Positions 7,802 through 15,808 of a stretch of 64,000 nt of DNA are shown one piece after another. Origin of the DNA: JBGAJN01 sp044224905 (GTDB lineage: Bacteria; Verrucomicrobiota; Verrucomicrobiia; Limisphaerales; JBGAJN01); the NCBI GenBank assembly GCA_044224905.1, contig JBGAJN010000002.1, positions 558,001-622,000 of the forward strand, given 5' to 3'. The position numbers and the translations under genes were made by a program. The stretch's first letter is position 1. Every line of letters starts with the position of its first letter. Under the pieces are notes generated by a model that searched no databases, was not told the DNA's origin, and was given only the letters and a program-made list of their open reading frames with translations.

Positions 7802-9514
7802 TTATTTCTTTTTCGCTTTGCCCTTCTTGGCTTCGCCTTGGTTCAACGGCCATGGCAGCACGCCGACACGCTTGGCCCAGGCATCCCATTGCGCCGCCAT
7901 CGTCTTGACGCGATTGGGCTGCTGCGCGGCGAGGTCGTTCAACTCGGCACGATTGGCTTCCATGTCGTAGAGCTCCCATTTGCCGGGATGTTTCGAAACA
8001 AGCTTCCATTGGCCATCGCGGACGGCGCGGTTGCCTTCGTGCTCCCAGAAGATCGGTTGCGGACGATTGAGCGCTTTGCCCTCAAACGCGGCGCGCAAGC
8101 TGACGCCTTCCATCGGTTGAATTTTTTCATTGGCCAACTCCGCCGGATACTTCGATCCAGCGAGATCAACACACGTCGCCATGAGATCAATCAAATGGCC
8201 GGGCTGCTTCTCGAGCGCTTTGCGGCGCGGCGCGGGAATGCCCGCCGGCCAATGCGCGATCAGCGGAGTGGAGATGCCGCCTTCGTGCTCGAAATGTTTG
8301 TAGAGACGGAACGGTGTGTTGCTGACGTTGGCCCACGCTTCGCCATACGCGATGTAAGTATCCTCGGCGCCCGGCATCACGCCCGGGCCCTGGCGCACGG
8401 CACGACCGTCGCGGAGTTGCTTGGGGATCACGTCTTGTCGCAACGCATCTCTGGCAATGACCGGATATGTTTTGGAATTGTTGTCGCCGGATTTCGGAGC
8501 GCGCCCCACGGTCTCGGCGCAACCGCCGTTGTCTTGCAGGAAAAGGATCAGCGTGTTGTCGAATTGACCACTCCGTTTCAACTCGCCCACGATCCGGCCA
8601 ATCCCTTGATCCATGCAATCGACCATCGCGGCGTAAACTTCCATGCAGCGCGCTTCCCATTCCTTGTTCTCCACCTTGCTCCAATCTCCCACGGTGTCCG
8701 TCAACTGGCAGTTCGCGTCGATGAGTCCGAGTTGCTTCGATTTGGCGAAACGCGCGCGGCGGATCACATCGTAGCCGGCGTCGTACTTGCCTTTGTATTT
8801 CGCAATGTCGGCGGGCTTCGCATGCATCGGCCAATGCGCCGCCGTGTAGGCCACATACATGAAGAACGGCTCGCCTGCGTGCGCCTTCTGGTGTTCGCCC
8901 ACGAAACGCACCGCGTGATCGGTGATCGCATCGGTGTAGTAATAGCTCGCGGGTTGGTATTCCGGATCAGCGAGCGGTGAGATCGACGTGTTGTTGCGCG
9001 TCAGCGTGCCGGGATCGTAGAAGCTCCCCGCACCGGTGATTGTGCCGTAGAATTTTTCAAAGCCGCGCTGCAACGGCCAGTTGTGCTTCGGACCGTCGGG
9101 CAAAATATCCTTCGCTACATGCCACTTGCCGACCGCATAGCTGTGATAGCCCGCCGGCTTGAGTGCCTGCGCAATCGTGACGGCGCGTTTGCTCAGATCG
9201 CCCGCGTAGGAATCCCCGACCTTCGCGCTGAAACCGTCCGTCATGTGGCCGATGCCGGCTTGATGCGAGTAAAGCCCCGTGAGCAGAGCCGCGCGCGTCG
9301 GACAGCACCGGGCGGTGTTGTAGAACTGCGTGAAGCGAAGGCCGTTCGCGGCGAGTTGATCCAGATTCGGCGTCTGAATTTCCCCACCGTAACAACCGAG
9401 ATCGGAGAACCCCATGTCGTCGCACAACACGATGATGATGTTGGGACGGGGTGCGCTCCAGGCGGAGACGGTGAGAGCGCAAAGAGTCAGGACAATCGCA
9501 AACCGGGATTTCAT
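7802..9514 (-). CDS. Exported arylsulfatase (S1 family)
   Basis: A 570-residue sulfatase that hydrolyses sulfate esters using a formylglycine. The signature C71-P-T-R74 inside RCCPTRAALLTG is the cysteine-type site modified by formylglycine-generating enzyme, and D32-D33 of VLCDDMGFSDLG are calcium ligands. A Sec signal peptide (MKSRFAIVLTLCALTVSAWSA) supports the ATG at 9514; the open frame runs 79 codons further upstream without family similarity. The C-terminus is lysine-rich (KKGKAKKK). Similar PVC enzymes act on sulfated polysaccharides. No maturation enzyme is in the window. Confidence 0.92.
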   Translation of the reverse strand: MKSRFAIVLTLCALTVSAWSAPRPNIIIVLCDDMGFSDLGCYGGEIQTPNLDQLAANGLRFTQFYNTARCCPTRAALLTGLYSHQAGIGHMTDGFSAKVGDSYAGDLSKRAVTIAQALKPAGYHSYAVGKWHVAKDILPDGPKHNWPLQRGFEKFYGTITGAGSFYDPGTLTRNNTSISPLADPEYQPASYYYTDAITDHAVRFVGEHQKAHAGEPFFMYVAYTAAHWPMHAKPADIAKYKGKYDAGYDVIRRARFAKSKQLGLIDANCQLTDTVGDWSKVENKEWEARCMEVYAAMVDCMDQGIGRIVGELKRSGQFDNTLILFLQDNGGCAETVGRAPKSGDNNSKTYPVIARDALRQDVIPKQLRDGRAVRQGPGVMPGAEDTYIAYGEAWANVSNTPFRLYKHFEHEGGISTPLIAHWPAGIPAPRRKALEKQPGHLIDLMATCVDLAGSKYPAELANEKIQPMEGVSLRAAFEGKALNRPQPIFWEHEGNRAVRDGQWKLVSKHPGKWELYDMEANRAELNDLAAQQPNRVKTMAAQWDAWAKRVGVLPWPLNQGEAKKGKAKKK

Positions 9515-9726
9515 GACCGTCAGTATGGAGATCGTCGGCGTCGCTGGCCATTCTGGAAATGCACACGTGGCTATCCGAATTGCACCGCGGGATGACTCGG
9601 GTGTGGAACTTTGTGCGCCGTTGCACCGGATTGGGGCTGCGGTGAGGTTCGGGTTACACCCCATAGGCGGTGATTGGTTGGGAGCGTAACTTCGCCCCGT
9701 TAGAAAAAACGACCCAATCATACAAA

Positions 9727-9891
9727 ATGAAAAAACTGATCCTTCCCGCACTTGCCGCCGTCGCCCTGGCTTTCCTTTCCGCCTGCGCCTCCGAGGAAAA
9801 GAAGTCGTCCAGCACGACCACCACGTCCGAAGAGACCACGATTCGCAGCCCGATCACCACGACCACCACGGAAACTGTCACCAAACCGTAA
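9727..9891 (+). CDS. Small threonine-rich lipoprotein
   Basis: A 54-residue peptide with a strong lipoprotein signal: MKKLILPALAAVALAFLSAC, with lipobox LSA-C at about residue 20. The mature part is only some 34 residues and almost entirely Ser/Thr/Glu/Lys (KKSSSTTTTSEETT, TTTTTETVTKP), so it is probably disordered. I preferred this ATG over the one at 9670 because it starts the lipoprotein signal exactly. Divergent from the sulfatase gene. No known family is recognised; function unknown. Confidence 0.65.
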   Translation: MKKLILPALAAVALAFLSACASEEKKSSSTTTTSEETTIRSPITTTTTETVTKP

Positions 9892-10062
9892 ATAAAACTT
9901 TCGCGCGACCCCTAACGGAAGCCGAGTGATCCCGCCAAGATCCAGACTTTCGTGAGGGTTCGCGCAAGCGGGCTCAAAGGCCGGTTCCTCGCGAACGACC
10001 TGTCAGTCACGCAACCAAACCTCGCCGCAAATCAAAAGCCGCGACCCTCAGGAAATAAAAAC

Positions 10063-10359
10063 ATGAAACATCTTTTGCTCGGAATTCTTGCCGTGTCCGT
10101 TCTCGTGGGCTGCGACAAACAAAAAGCCGCCATCGAAGACAACAAGGAAGCCACCAAGAACGCGCTCGATAACGAAAAGAAAGCCGTCGCCGCGGCCGCC
10201 GCGGAAGCCAAGAAACAGGCTGACATCGACGCGACAATCGAAAAGGCGAAGGTCGAGGCGAACAAGGTCGCTGCCCAAGCTCAGTTGGACGCGGAGAAGA
10301 AGAAAGCCGACGCCAAAGCCGCCTTCGAAAAAGCCAAAGTGGACGCGGAAAAGAAGTGA
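10063..10359 (+). CDS. Small alanine/lysine-rich coiled-coil lipoprotein
   Basis: A 98-residue predicted lipoprotein. Its signal peptide ends in the lipobox LVG-C (MKHLLLGILAVSVLVGC). The mature region is a continuous charged helix of Lys, Ala, Glu and Asp (for example EDNKEATKNALDNEKKAVAA), predicted by eye to be a single long helix or coiled coil, somewhat like Lpp-type or TolA-helix proteins in composition only. It is followed at once by a strong rho-independent terminator at 10417-10450, supporting a real transcribed gene. No function can be assigned. Confidence 0.7.
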   Translation: MKHLLLGILAVSVLVGCDKQKAAIEDNKEATKNALDNEKKAVAAAAAEAKKQADIDATIEKAKVEANKVAAQAQLDAEKKKADAKAAFEKAKVDAEKK

Positions 10360-10416
10360 TCCAATTTCTGCCGGCGCTGGTGCGGTGAAAACCGTAAACC
10401 ACGGCCGGTTAGCCAG

Positions 10417-10450
10417 AGGGGCGACGAAAAGCGTCGCCCCTGACTTTTTA
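10417..10450 (+). terminator. Rho-independent terminator after the coiled-coil lipoprotein
   Basis: A perfect 10-bp stem, AGGGGCGACG (10417-10426) pairing with CGTCGCCCCT (10432-10441), with a five-base loop and a following T-rich stretch (ACTTTTTA). It lies 57 bases past the lipoprotein stop codon. Confidence 0.85.
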
Positions 10451-10553
10451 TCGACGATCTCCGATGCCGCGAACGCGGCGGACGGCGGTTCCCGGTCAGG
10501 GAATGATGACAACTGGCTTAAAACCCGATTGTCCCCTCGGATTTATCTGATTT

Positions 10554-10910
10554 TGAACCTGTTCGTGTAAAAACGTGATGGCAGATCCCCAAAAAGCGTC
10601 TTGCGGGCGACGATTTCATGTCGGCTGACGTTGAAAACACGTCTGCAGTCGGCAAAAACACATTGCCGCACGGCAAAAACGGATTGCTGGACGGGAAAAG
10701 GTGATGGCAAAACGCCAAAAACACGTCGGCGGACGAAAAATGCCGATTGCAGAACGGAAAAAAGCAATCAGCCGACGCGGAAAACTGATTGCCTGACGAC
10801 GAAAGGCAATTGCATAACGGAAAAAGCAGATTGCAACGCGGGAAAAGGCGATTGCCTTTCGGGAAAAGGCAATTGCAAATCGGCATTTGCAAAAGCCATT
10901 GGCTGAAAAA
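10554..10910. repeat. Degenerate 21-bp tandem array with phased A-tracts (17 units)
   Basis: Seventeen consecutive units of exactly 21 bases, with no indel across 357 bases. A typical unit reads CGGATTGCTGGACGGGAAAAG: a GATTGC-like core, a variable middle, ACGG, then a run of 4-6 A. The A-tracts recur every 21 bases, two turns of B-DNA, which predicts additive curvature. Because 21 is a multiple of 3, frames on both strands stay open and read as heptapeptide repeats (plus strand: TDC-x-T-x-K type). I consider these frames by-products: no start signal, no secretion signal, and the conservation is at the DNA level. Flanked by a terminator and a probable decayed gene. Confidence 0.8.
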
Positions 10911-11175
10911 GCGTGGAAAAGTGCCTTAATACACCAAAACCAGCACCGCTGCCTGTTCCGCCGACTTCACCACGTCTTCAAACTTCGGGGTGGCCGACTG
11001 CGATGAGGCGGGTTCTTTAGGTTTGGTAGAAACTTCAGGCACGGATTTCAAGAAGTTGAGGAGGTAGCGGCATTTTCACGGTGTCGTTCACCTTCTCAGC
11101 CAACCCTCATCCAGTTGCATTAACTTAGTAAGAGGACTTTGCAATGCTTCTGGGTTCCACTAAACTCGGGTTGGA
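10911..11175. other. Non-coding gap before the large secreted repeat protein
   Basis: Apart from the possible gene remnant on the minus strand I see no gene, terminator or recognisable RNA here. It should contain the promoter of the 894-residue protein, but no convincing -35/-10 pair stands out, and the start codon at 11176 has only a weak purine-rich stretch before it. Confidence 0.4.
10926..11075 (-). pseudogene. Possible decayed gene remnant
   Basis: The minus strand has a 50-codon open stretch ending at a TAA (10926-10928), reading RYLLNFLKSVPEVSTKPKEP and closing with VVKSAEQAAVLVLVY. Upstream it meets an in-frame TGA at 11076-11078, while another frame just before it (EKVNDTVKMP) also looks protein-like, as if a frameshift separated them. 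There is no start codon. It may be the tail of a lost gene, but I do not recognise the family and chance is possible. Confidence 0.3.
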
Positions 11176-13860
11176 ATGTGGGTCGGCTTTTCCCGTTTTG
11201 TTTTTGTTGCTCCTCCGGGGCGCGCATGGAGATGCGGGCTCACGTTGTCTGTCGGGTGCCTAATGATCGGAGTGCTCAAGATTCACGCCCAGCCGAGCAA
11301 TGATAATTTTACTAATGCCGCGAGCTTGACCGGTAGCCCGCTAAGTTTTGGCGGTATTTTGGACCTCGCGACCAAGGAAACTGGCGAACCGGGGCTTGGT
11401 GGCGATGCGCACACTGGCCGGGCCCTCGGGAAATCGCTGTGGTGGTCTTGGGTGGCGCCGGTATCGGGCACGGTAACGCTGTCGTCCTCCGGGAGCACTT
11501 TCAACCCATTAATGGGCGTCTTCACCGGCTCCGCGCTGACCAATCTGTCCGTGGTGGCGAGCAACGGCGTAACAGTGCCCCCCAACGGAGGCTTGTTTAC
11601 CACATGGGTGCCGCCCTCGACACTGACGTTTCACGCCGACGCAGGAGTCATGTACGCGTTGATGGTGGATCAGGCTTCTTCTCAAGTCGTAGTGCCGCCT
11701 CCGGTTCTCCAGGCGAACATCAGCCTGAAATTGAATTCCCTCCGAATCATCAGTCCGGATGAAAACGCAACCTTTCTAAGTGTGAGCAATGTCCTGCTCG
11801 CCGCTACGTTTGCACCCGGAAGCTACGACGGCGCGGTCACGAAGGTCGATTTCATCGTAAGTGGGCAATCGTATCCGAGTAATGTCCTCGCCGCGACAAA
11901 TCTGGGCTTCGTCACGCAGCCGCCTTACCAAATAGTCTGGACCAATCCTCCCAGCGGTGACTATTCCGTTGCTGTCAAAGCGATGCTGGCGGACGGGACC
12001 ACCAACATGTCCAGCGCCCGCAGTTTTCGCGTGTTCCCATCCTTCCTGACGAATGACAGCTTCAGCGGACGCCAGCTTTTGACCGGCACGAATCCGACTG
12101 TTCTGGCTACAAATGTTTTCGCCAGCGCCGAACTAGGCGAGCCTCTGCTCTCCGACGGCTGGGGGCGGACACTTTGGTATTCATGGATAGCGCCGACTAA
12201 TGGCACGGTGTTCGTGTCAGTGGGAAGCACTAACTACACTCCCATTGTCGGGGTGTTTACCGGAACCAATCTTCAAAGTCTATCGCTTGTTTGCAGCAAC
12301 CTGTTCCGGTGGTCCTACGGCTCTGCTTGCCCCGGTCAATGGAGAGAGCGCGGTGCATTTGCGTTCGATGCCTCCGCAGGGGTGGAGTATCAAATCGCGG
12401 TCGATGGATATCTCCGCACCAACTATGGCCCCTATGTTCTCGTCCTCGGTGGCGCTAACTCCGGATCCACCAGCTTTCCTTGCTCAGTCGTCTCCAATAC
12501 CGCTGAGTTCCCTCTGCAACTGGAGTTTCATGCGAGTCCGGCGAACGACAATTTGGCCGATGCAGAGGTTCTCATCGGTTCCCAACTGGTCCTGACCAAT
12601 TCCAACATCGGCGCCACCAAGGAACCCGCCGAACCCAACCATGCCGGCGATGTTGGAGGTCGTTCGGTGTGGTTCACCTGGACTGCTCCCGCTGCTGGAA
12701 ATGTCATCATTGGCACGAACATTCCGGTTTACCACCAGCCACCGACAAATGGTGTGATCCCACTCACAGGCGGAGTGAGGAGTACGAATTTTTCCGGCTC
12801 TACCGGCGGGCAAGGCTACAACTGCAATCAATGTGGAACTGGGGTTGATGCGAATCCGCCGCCCGATTTTCTTCCGTTGTTTGCGGTCTATAGTGGTTCG
12901 GTCATCAGCAATTTCACGTCGGTGGCCTCTGGAACCGAGGCTCGTTTCGATGTGGCTGCCGGGCAGACTTTCAAGATTGCAATGGACGGAAACATGGGAT
13001 CCTCAGGCGACGTGGTCTTCTTCCTCACCCTTACGCCAATCCCTCCAAACGACGACTTCAGCAACGCCCGTGTCCTGACAGGAAACGCGGTACTAGCCAC
13101 CGGATACAATGTTGCCGCTTCGACCGAGGCTGGTGAGCCGGCTCACGCAGGAGATACGAGTGGGCAGTCGGTCTGGTGGTCATGGACCGCTCCGACCTAT
13201 GGGACGGTTAGCTTGTCGCTGAGCAACAGCGACTTTGTCTTCCCCCTCGCCGTTTACACCGGCTCTGATGTAGGAAGCTTGCATCCCATCGCCGCTGGTT
13301 ATGGAAGTGCCTCGTACTTTGCGCATGCTGGCCAAGTGTATCAGATCGCCGTTGGGTCCGAACTGGGAAACAGCGGCGAAATTCGGTTGAATTTATTCGG
13401 ACCGCCGTTGCGGACGAACGCGTTCGTCTACGCCCAACCGGTAAGCAATCGTTTTCTCTTGGGCTTTGCCGGCACGAGCGGACAGACGGCCATTCTCCAA
13501 TTGGGACAGGGGAACGCATGGACCAACCTCGCGACCGGCATGGTTTCCAACAGCGTCGTGGAGTTTCTGGTCGAACGTGATCCGACTCTCCCACCACCTT
13601 CCTATCGCGTGATGTTGATAGATGAGGGATTGCCACCCGCGTCTCCGGCCCATAATCAATCCGCAATCGGCCCGGGTGGAACCTTCCAAACGCGTATCAC
13701 CGGAATTGCCGGCCAACAGTTCGTCATCCAAGCTTCTACTAACCTCGTCGATTGGACCTCGCTTGGAACCAATACCCTCACCGCAGATTGGCTGGACTAC
13801 GTCGACCTGAGTTCAACCAACTTTCCAGTTCGCTTCTACCGCGTCCTATCCGCACCCTGA
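11176..13860 (+). CDS. Large secreted protein with four jelly-roll-like repeats and an Ig-like domain
   Basis: An 894-residue secreted protein. After an N-terminal signal region (cleavage probably near KIHAQ, residue 38) come four related repeats beginning NDNFTNA, NDSFSGR, NDNLADA and NDDFSNA (about residues 41, 291, 455 and 624). Each continues with an ...EPxHAGD...(S/T)xWW(S/T)W(V/T)AP...GTV core and a VYTGS-type strand, like PPC or carbohydrate-binding beta-sandwiches. Residues about 190-290 resemble a bacterial Ig domain (VTKVDFIVSG...SGDYSVAVKAMLADG). The C-terminus (FVIQASTNLVDWTSLGTN...RFYRV) is typical of Verrucomicrobia surface proteins. No catalytic site is seen; it is probably adhesive or carbohydrate-binding. 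Confidence 0.75.
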   Translation: MWVGFSRFVFVAPPGRAWRCGLTLSVGCLMIGVLKIHAQPSNDNFTNAASLTGSPLSFGGILDLATKETGEPGLGGDAHTGRALGKSLWWSWVAPVSGTVTLSSSGSTFNPLMGVFTGSALTNLSVVASNGVTVPPNGGLFTTWVPPSTLTFHADAGVMYALMVDQASSQVVVPPPVLQANISLKLNSLRIISPDENATFLSVSNVLLAATFAPGSYDGAVTKVDFIVSGQSYPSNVLAATNLGFVTQPPYQIVWTNPPSGDYSVAVKAMLADGTTNMSSARSFRVFPSFLTNDSFSGRQLLTGTNPTVLATNVFASAELGEPLLSDGWGRTLWYSWIAPTNGTVFVSVGSTNYTPIVGVFTGTNLQSLSLVCSNLFRWSYGSACPGQWRERGAFAFDASAGVEYQIAVDGYLRTNYGPYVLVLGGANSGSTSFPCSVVSNTAEFPLQLEFHASPANDNLADAEVLIGSQLVLTNSNIGATKEPAEPNHAGDVGGRSVWFTWTAPAAGNVIIGTNIPVYHQPPTNGVIPLTGGVRSTNFSGSTGGQGYNCNQCGTGVDANPPPDFLPLFAVYSGSVISNFTSVASGTEARFDVAAGQTFKIAMDGNMGSSGDVVFFLTLTPIPPNDDFSNARVLTGNAVLATGYNVAASTEAGEPAHAGDTSGQSVWWSWTAPTYGTVSLSLSNSDFVFPLAVYTGSDVGSLHPIAAGYGSASYFAHAGQVYQIAVGSELGNSGEIRLNLFGPPLRTNAFVYAQPVSNRFLLGFAGTSGQTAILQLGQGNAWTNLATGMVSNSVVEFLVERDPTLPPPSYRVMLIDEGLPPASPAHNQSAIGPGGTFQTRITGIAGQQFVIQASTNLVDWTSLGTNTLTADWLDYVDLSSTNFPVRFYRVLSAP

Positions 13861-13910
13861 CGTCGTCGCGACTCGCTGCCGCGATGCCAGCGAAAACGTC
13901 TTCATTGCAA

Positions 13911-15488
13911 TTACGGTTTTGCCTTAATCGCGTAAAGCTGTGTCATTGTGGAAACGTAGAGCACGCTATTGGCGGCGACGGCGGTGGCGCTGATCGGTGC
14001 GCCGAGTTCGAGGGTGCTCAGGATTTTCTTTTCCTTGTCGGCGGCGAAGATCCAGAAATCCCCGCGGCGCGTGCCAATGAAGACCTTGCCGTCGACCACG
14101 TAGGGCGAGGCCCAGAACGTACCCTTGCACTCGTGCGTCCAGTAGGGCTTGCCGGTGCGCGCGTCCACGCAATGCACGTTGCGCGCGTTGTCGGCGATGA
14201 ACACGAGACCGTCGTGCACCGCGGCAGTGGACATCACGTGTTGGTTGAGCGGATAGGACCACAATTCCGCGGTGTGAGTGAGGTCGCCGGTCTTGGTGGC
14301 GTCGAAACATTTCAGCCACGCCTCGTTCTTGCCCCAGAAGACGTCGCCGCCGCCGCCGATGTAGATCTTCCCATCCACAAACACGGGCATGCCGTAGATA
14401 TTGCTCGGGCCTTCCTTTTTGTTCTGCGTGAAACGGTGCACGGCTTCCTTCGGCCCGTTCGGATCGATGTCGAATTGGAAAACTTTCTTCAGCTTCAACA
14501 CTTCGCCCATTGGGGGCGTCTTGGCGATCGGTTCAAAGCCGTAAACCAGTCCATTGCCGCCGGCAAAGAAGATCAACGGCTTCCCATTCACGACGCCCAT
14601 CGAGGGTGCGGACCAGGTGTTGTGAAAGATAAGCGGCGCGATGTGTTCGTCGTCGCGCGCGAGCAGGCGGCCGGTTTTCTTGTCGAGCACGATAAGGCTC
14701 GGCGCGTCGGGCGCGCGGATCTTGCGATGCGTGTTGTCCACGCCGGTGCCGGTGTTGAGGTAGAGATGGTCGCCGTGAATGAGGATCGAACTATGCGCGC
14801 CGTCATGCGGCCAGATACCGGCGTCGCGCACCATGTCGAAGATCCAGACGACGTCGGCGTCGAGCGGGCCGGGTTCGAGCGCCTTCCCTTCGAGAGGTGG
14901 GCGGACGAGCGTGGGCATGATTTCCAAGCCAGCGACGGGCTTGCGCGGCGGGCCGTTGGAGGCTGGCGCCGTCATGTGCACGCCTTCGTCGCGAAACGGT
15001 CCGTCGTTGCCATTGGCCATTCCTTTTGCGTCGAGGCACATGACTTCGCCGCGATTGTTCACGATGTAAACGCGGTCACCTTCGACCGTAGCTGGCGACG
15101 CAATGCCGCTCTTGGGCCAGTCGAAATACGGATCCTCCTCGCGCTTCGGCACGACGAGTTGCCAGAGCAAATTGCCGTCGCGTTCGTCGAAACACATCAA
15201 CACGCCGCGGTCGCCCTGGTGTTTGGGATCGCGCGGTTCGCCGTTGTTGGTGCCGATATAGACGCGCCCGCCGGAAATCACCGGCGTGGAGTGCGATTCG
15301 GTGCCGAGCTTCGCTACCCACTTGATGTTCTTGCCGGACGCGGGATCGAACGAATCAGGCAAGCCGCGCTCGGTGGAAACCATGTTGCGCGACCAAGCTT
15401 GTCCCCACTGCGGTTGATCGCCGGCCAGAGCGGCTGCGCAGTTTATTGCGACCAAGAGGGCGCCGGTCGCGAGTGAATGAGTTGTCAT
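13911..15488 (-). CDS. Secreted PQQ-like beta-propeller repeat protein
   Basis: A 525-residue exported protein with signal peptide MTTHSLATGALLVAINCAAALAG. It is built of repeated beta-propeller blades with patterns such as TPVISGGRVYIGTNNGE, SPATVEGDRVYIVNNRGEVMCLDAKG, GMPVFVDGKIYIGGGGD and SPYVVDGKVFIGTRRGDFWIF. These match outer-membrane-assembly-like/PQQ-like propellers, which in PVC bacteria are usually non-enzymatic or of unknown activity. Clear PQQ-binding residues of alcohol dehydrogenases are not evident. It is divergent from the DUF1592 gene across a 320-base gap and convergent with the large secreted protein. Confidence 0.85.
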   Translation of the reverse strand: MTTHSLATGALLVAINCAAALAGDQPQWGQAWSRNMVSTERGLPDSFDPASGKNIKWVAKLGTESHSTPVISGGRVYIGTNNGEPRDPKHQGDRGVLMCFDERDGNLLWQLVVPKREEDPYFDWPKSGIASPATVEGDRVYIVNNRGEVMCLDAKGMANGNDGPFRDEGVHMTAPASNGPPRKPVAGLEIMPTLVRPPLEGKALEPGPLDADVVWIFDMVRDAGIWPHDGAHSSILIHGDHLYLNTGTGVDNTHRKIRAPDAPSLIVLDKKTGRLLARDDEHIAPLIFHNTWSAPSMGVVNGKPLIFFAGGNGLVYGFEPIAKTPPMGEVLKLKKVFQFDIDPNGPKEAVHRFTQNKKEGPSNIYGMPVFVDGKIYIGGGGDVFWGKNEAWLKCFDATKTGDLTHTAELWSYPLNQHVMSTAAVHDGLVFIADNARNVHCVDARTGKPYWTHECKGTFWASPYVVDGKVFIGTRRGDFWIFAADKEKKILSTLELGAPISATAVAANSVLYVSTMTQLYAIKAKP

Positions 15489-15808
15489 TGAAGTGGCGCG
15501 ATCCTACTACCATCAAGTGCCGGGTCACAACCATGACGCGGCGCGATTGAATCAATTCACGCCGGCGTCCGCGATCGAAGCGCGATTGCCGCTACGTTCT
15601 GCCGGCGCCTCCCAAAACAAAATTCAGCCGTGGTGCGCCGTGACGACGATAGGCGAACCTGAACGCGTTCGATCACGCCCCAAGTGCGGCATCCGAAACA
15701 GAACTCCTTCTGGAAATAAAGCTGAATGCAGGGGAGACTCTAACCATCTATTTGATCCGGCGATGAAATGGGGCGGCCAGCGAGCTGTCGAAGTGATATG
15801 GAATCTCT
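15489..15808. other. Divergent intergenic region
   Basis: A 320-base gap between the propeller gene (minus) and the DUF1592 gene (plus). It should carry both promoters. I see no hairpin, repeat or convincing small gene; the open frame that crosses it on the plus strand is a shadow of the downstream gene. Confidence 0.4.

Noticed and set aside
10601..10906. 101-codon open frame with Cys-rich heptapeptide repeats
   Set aside because: The 21-base period keeps frames open automatically on both strands; there is no ribosome-binding, signal or family evidence for translation.
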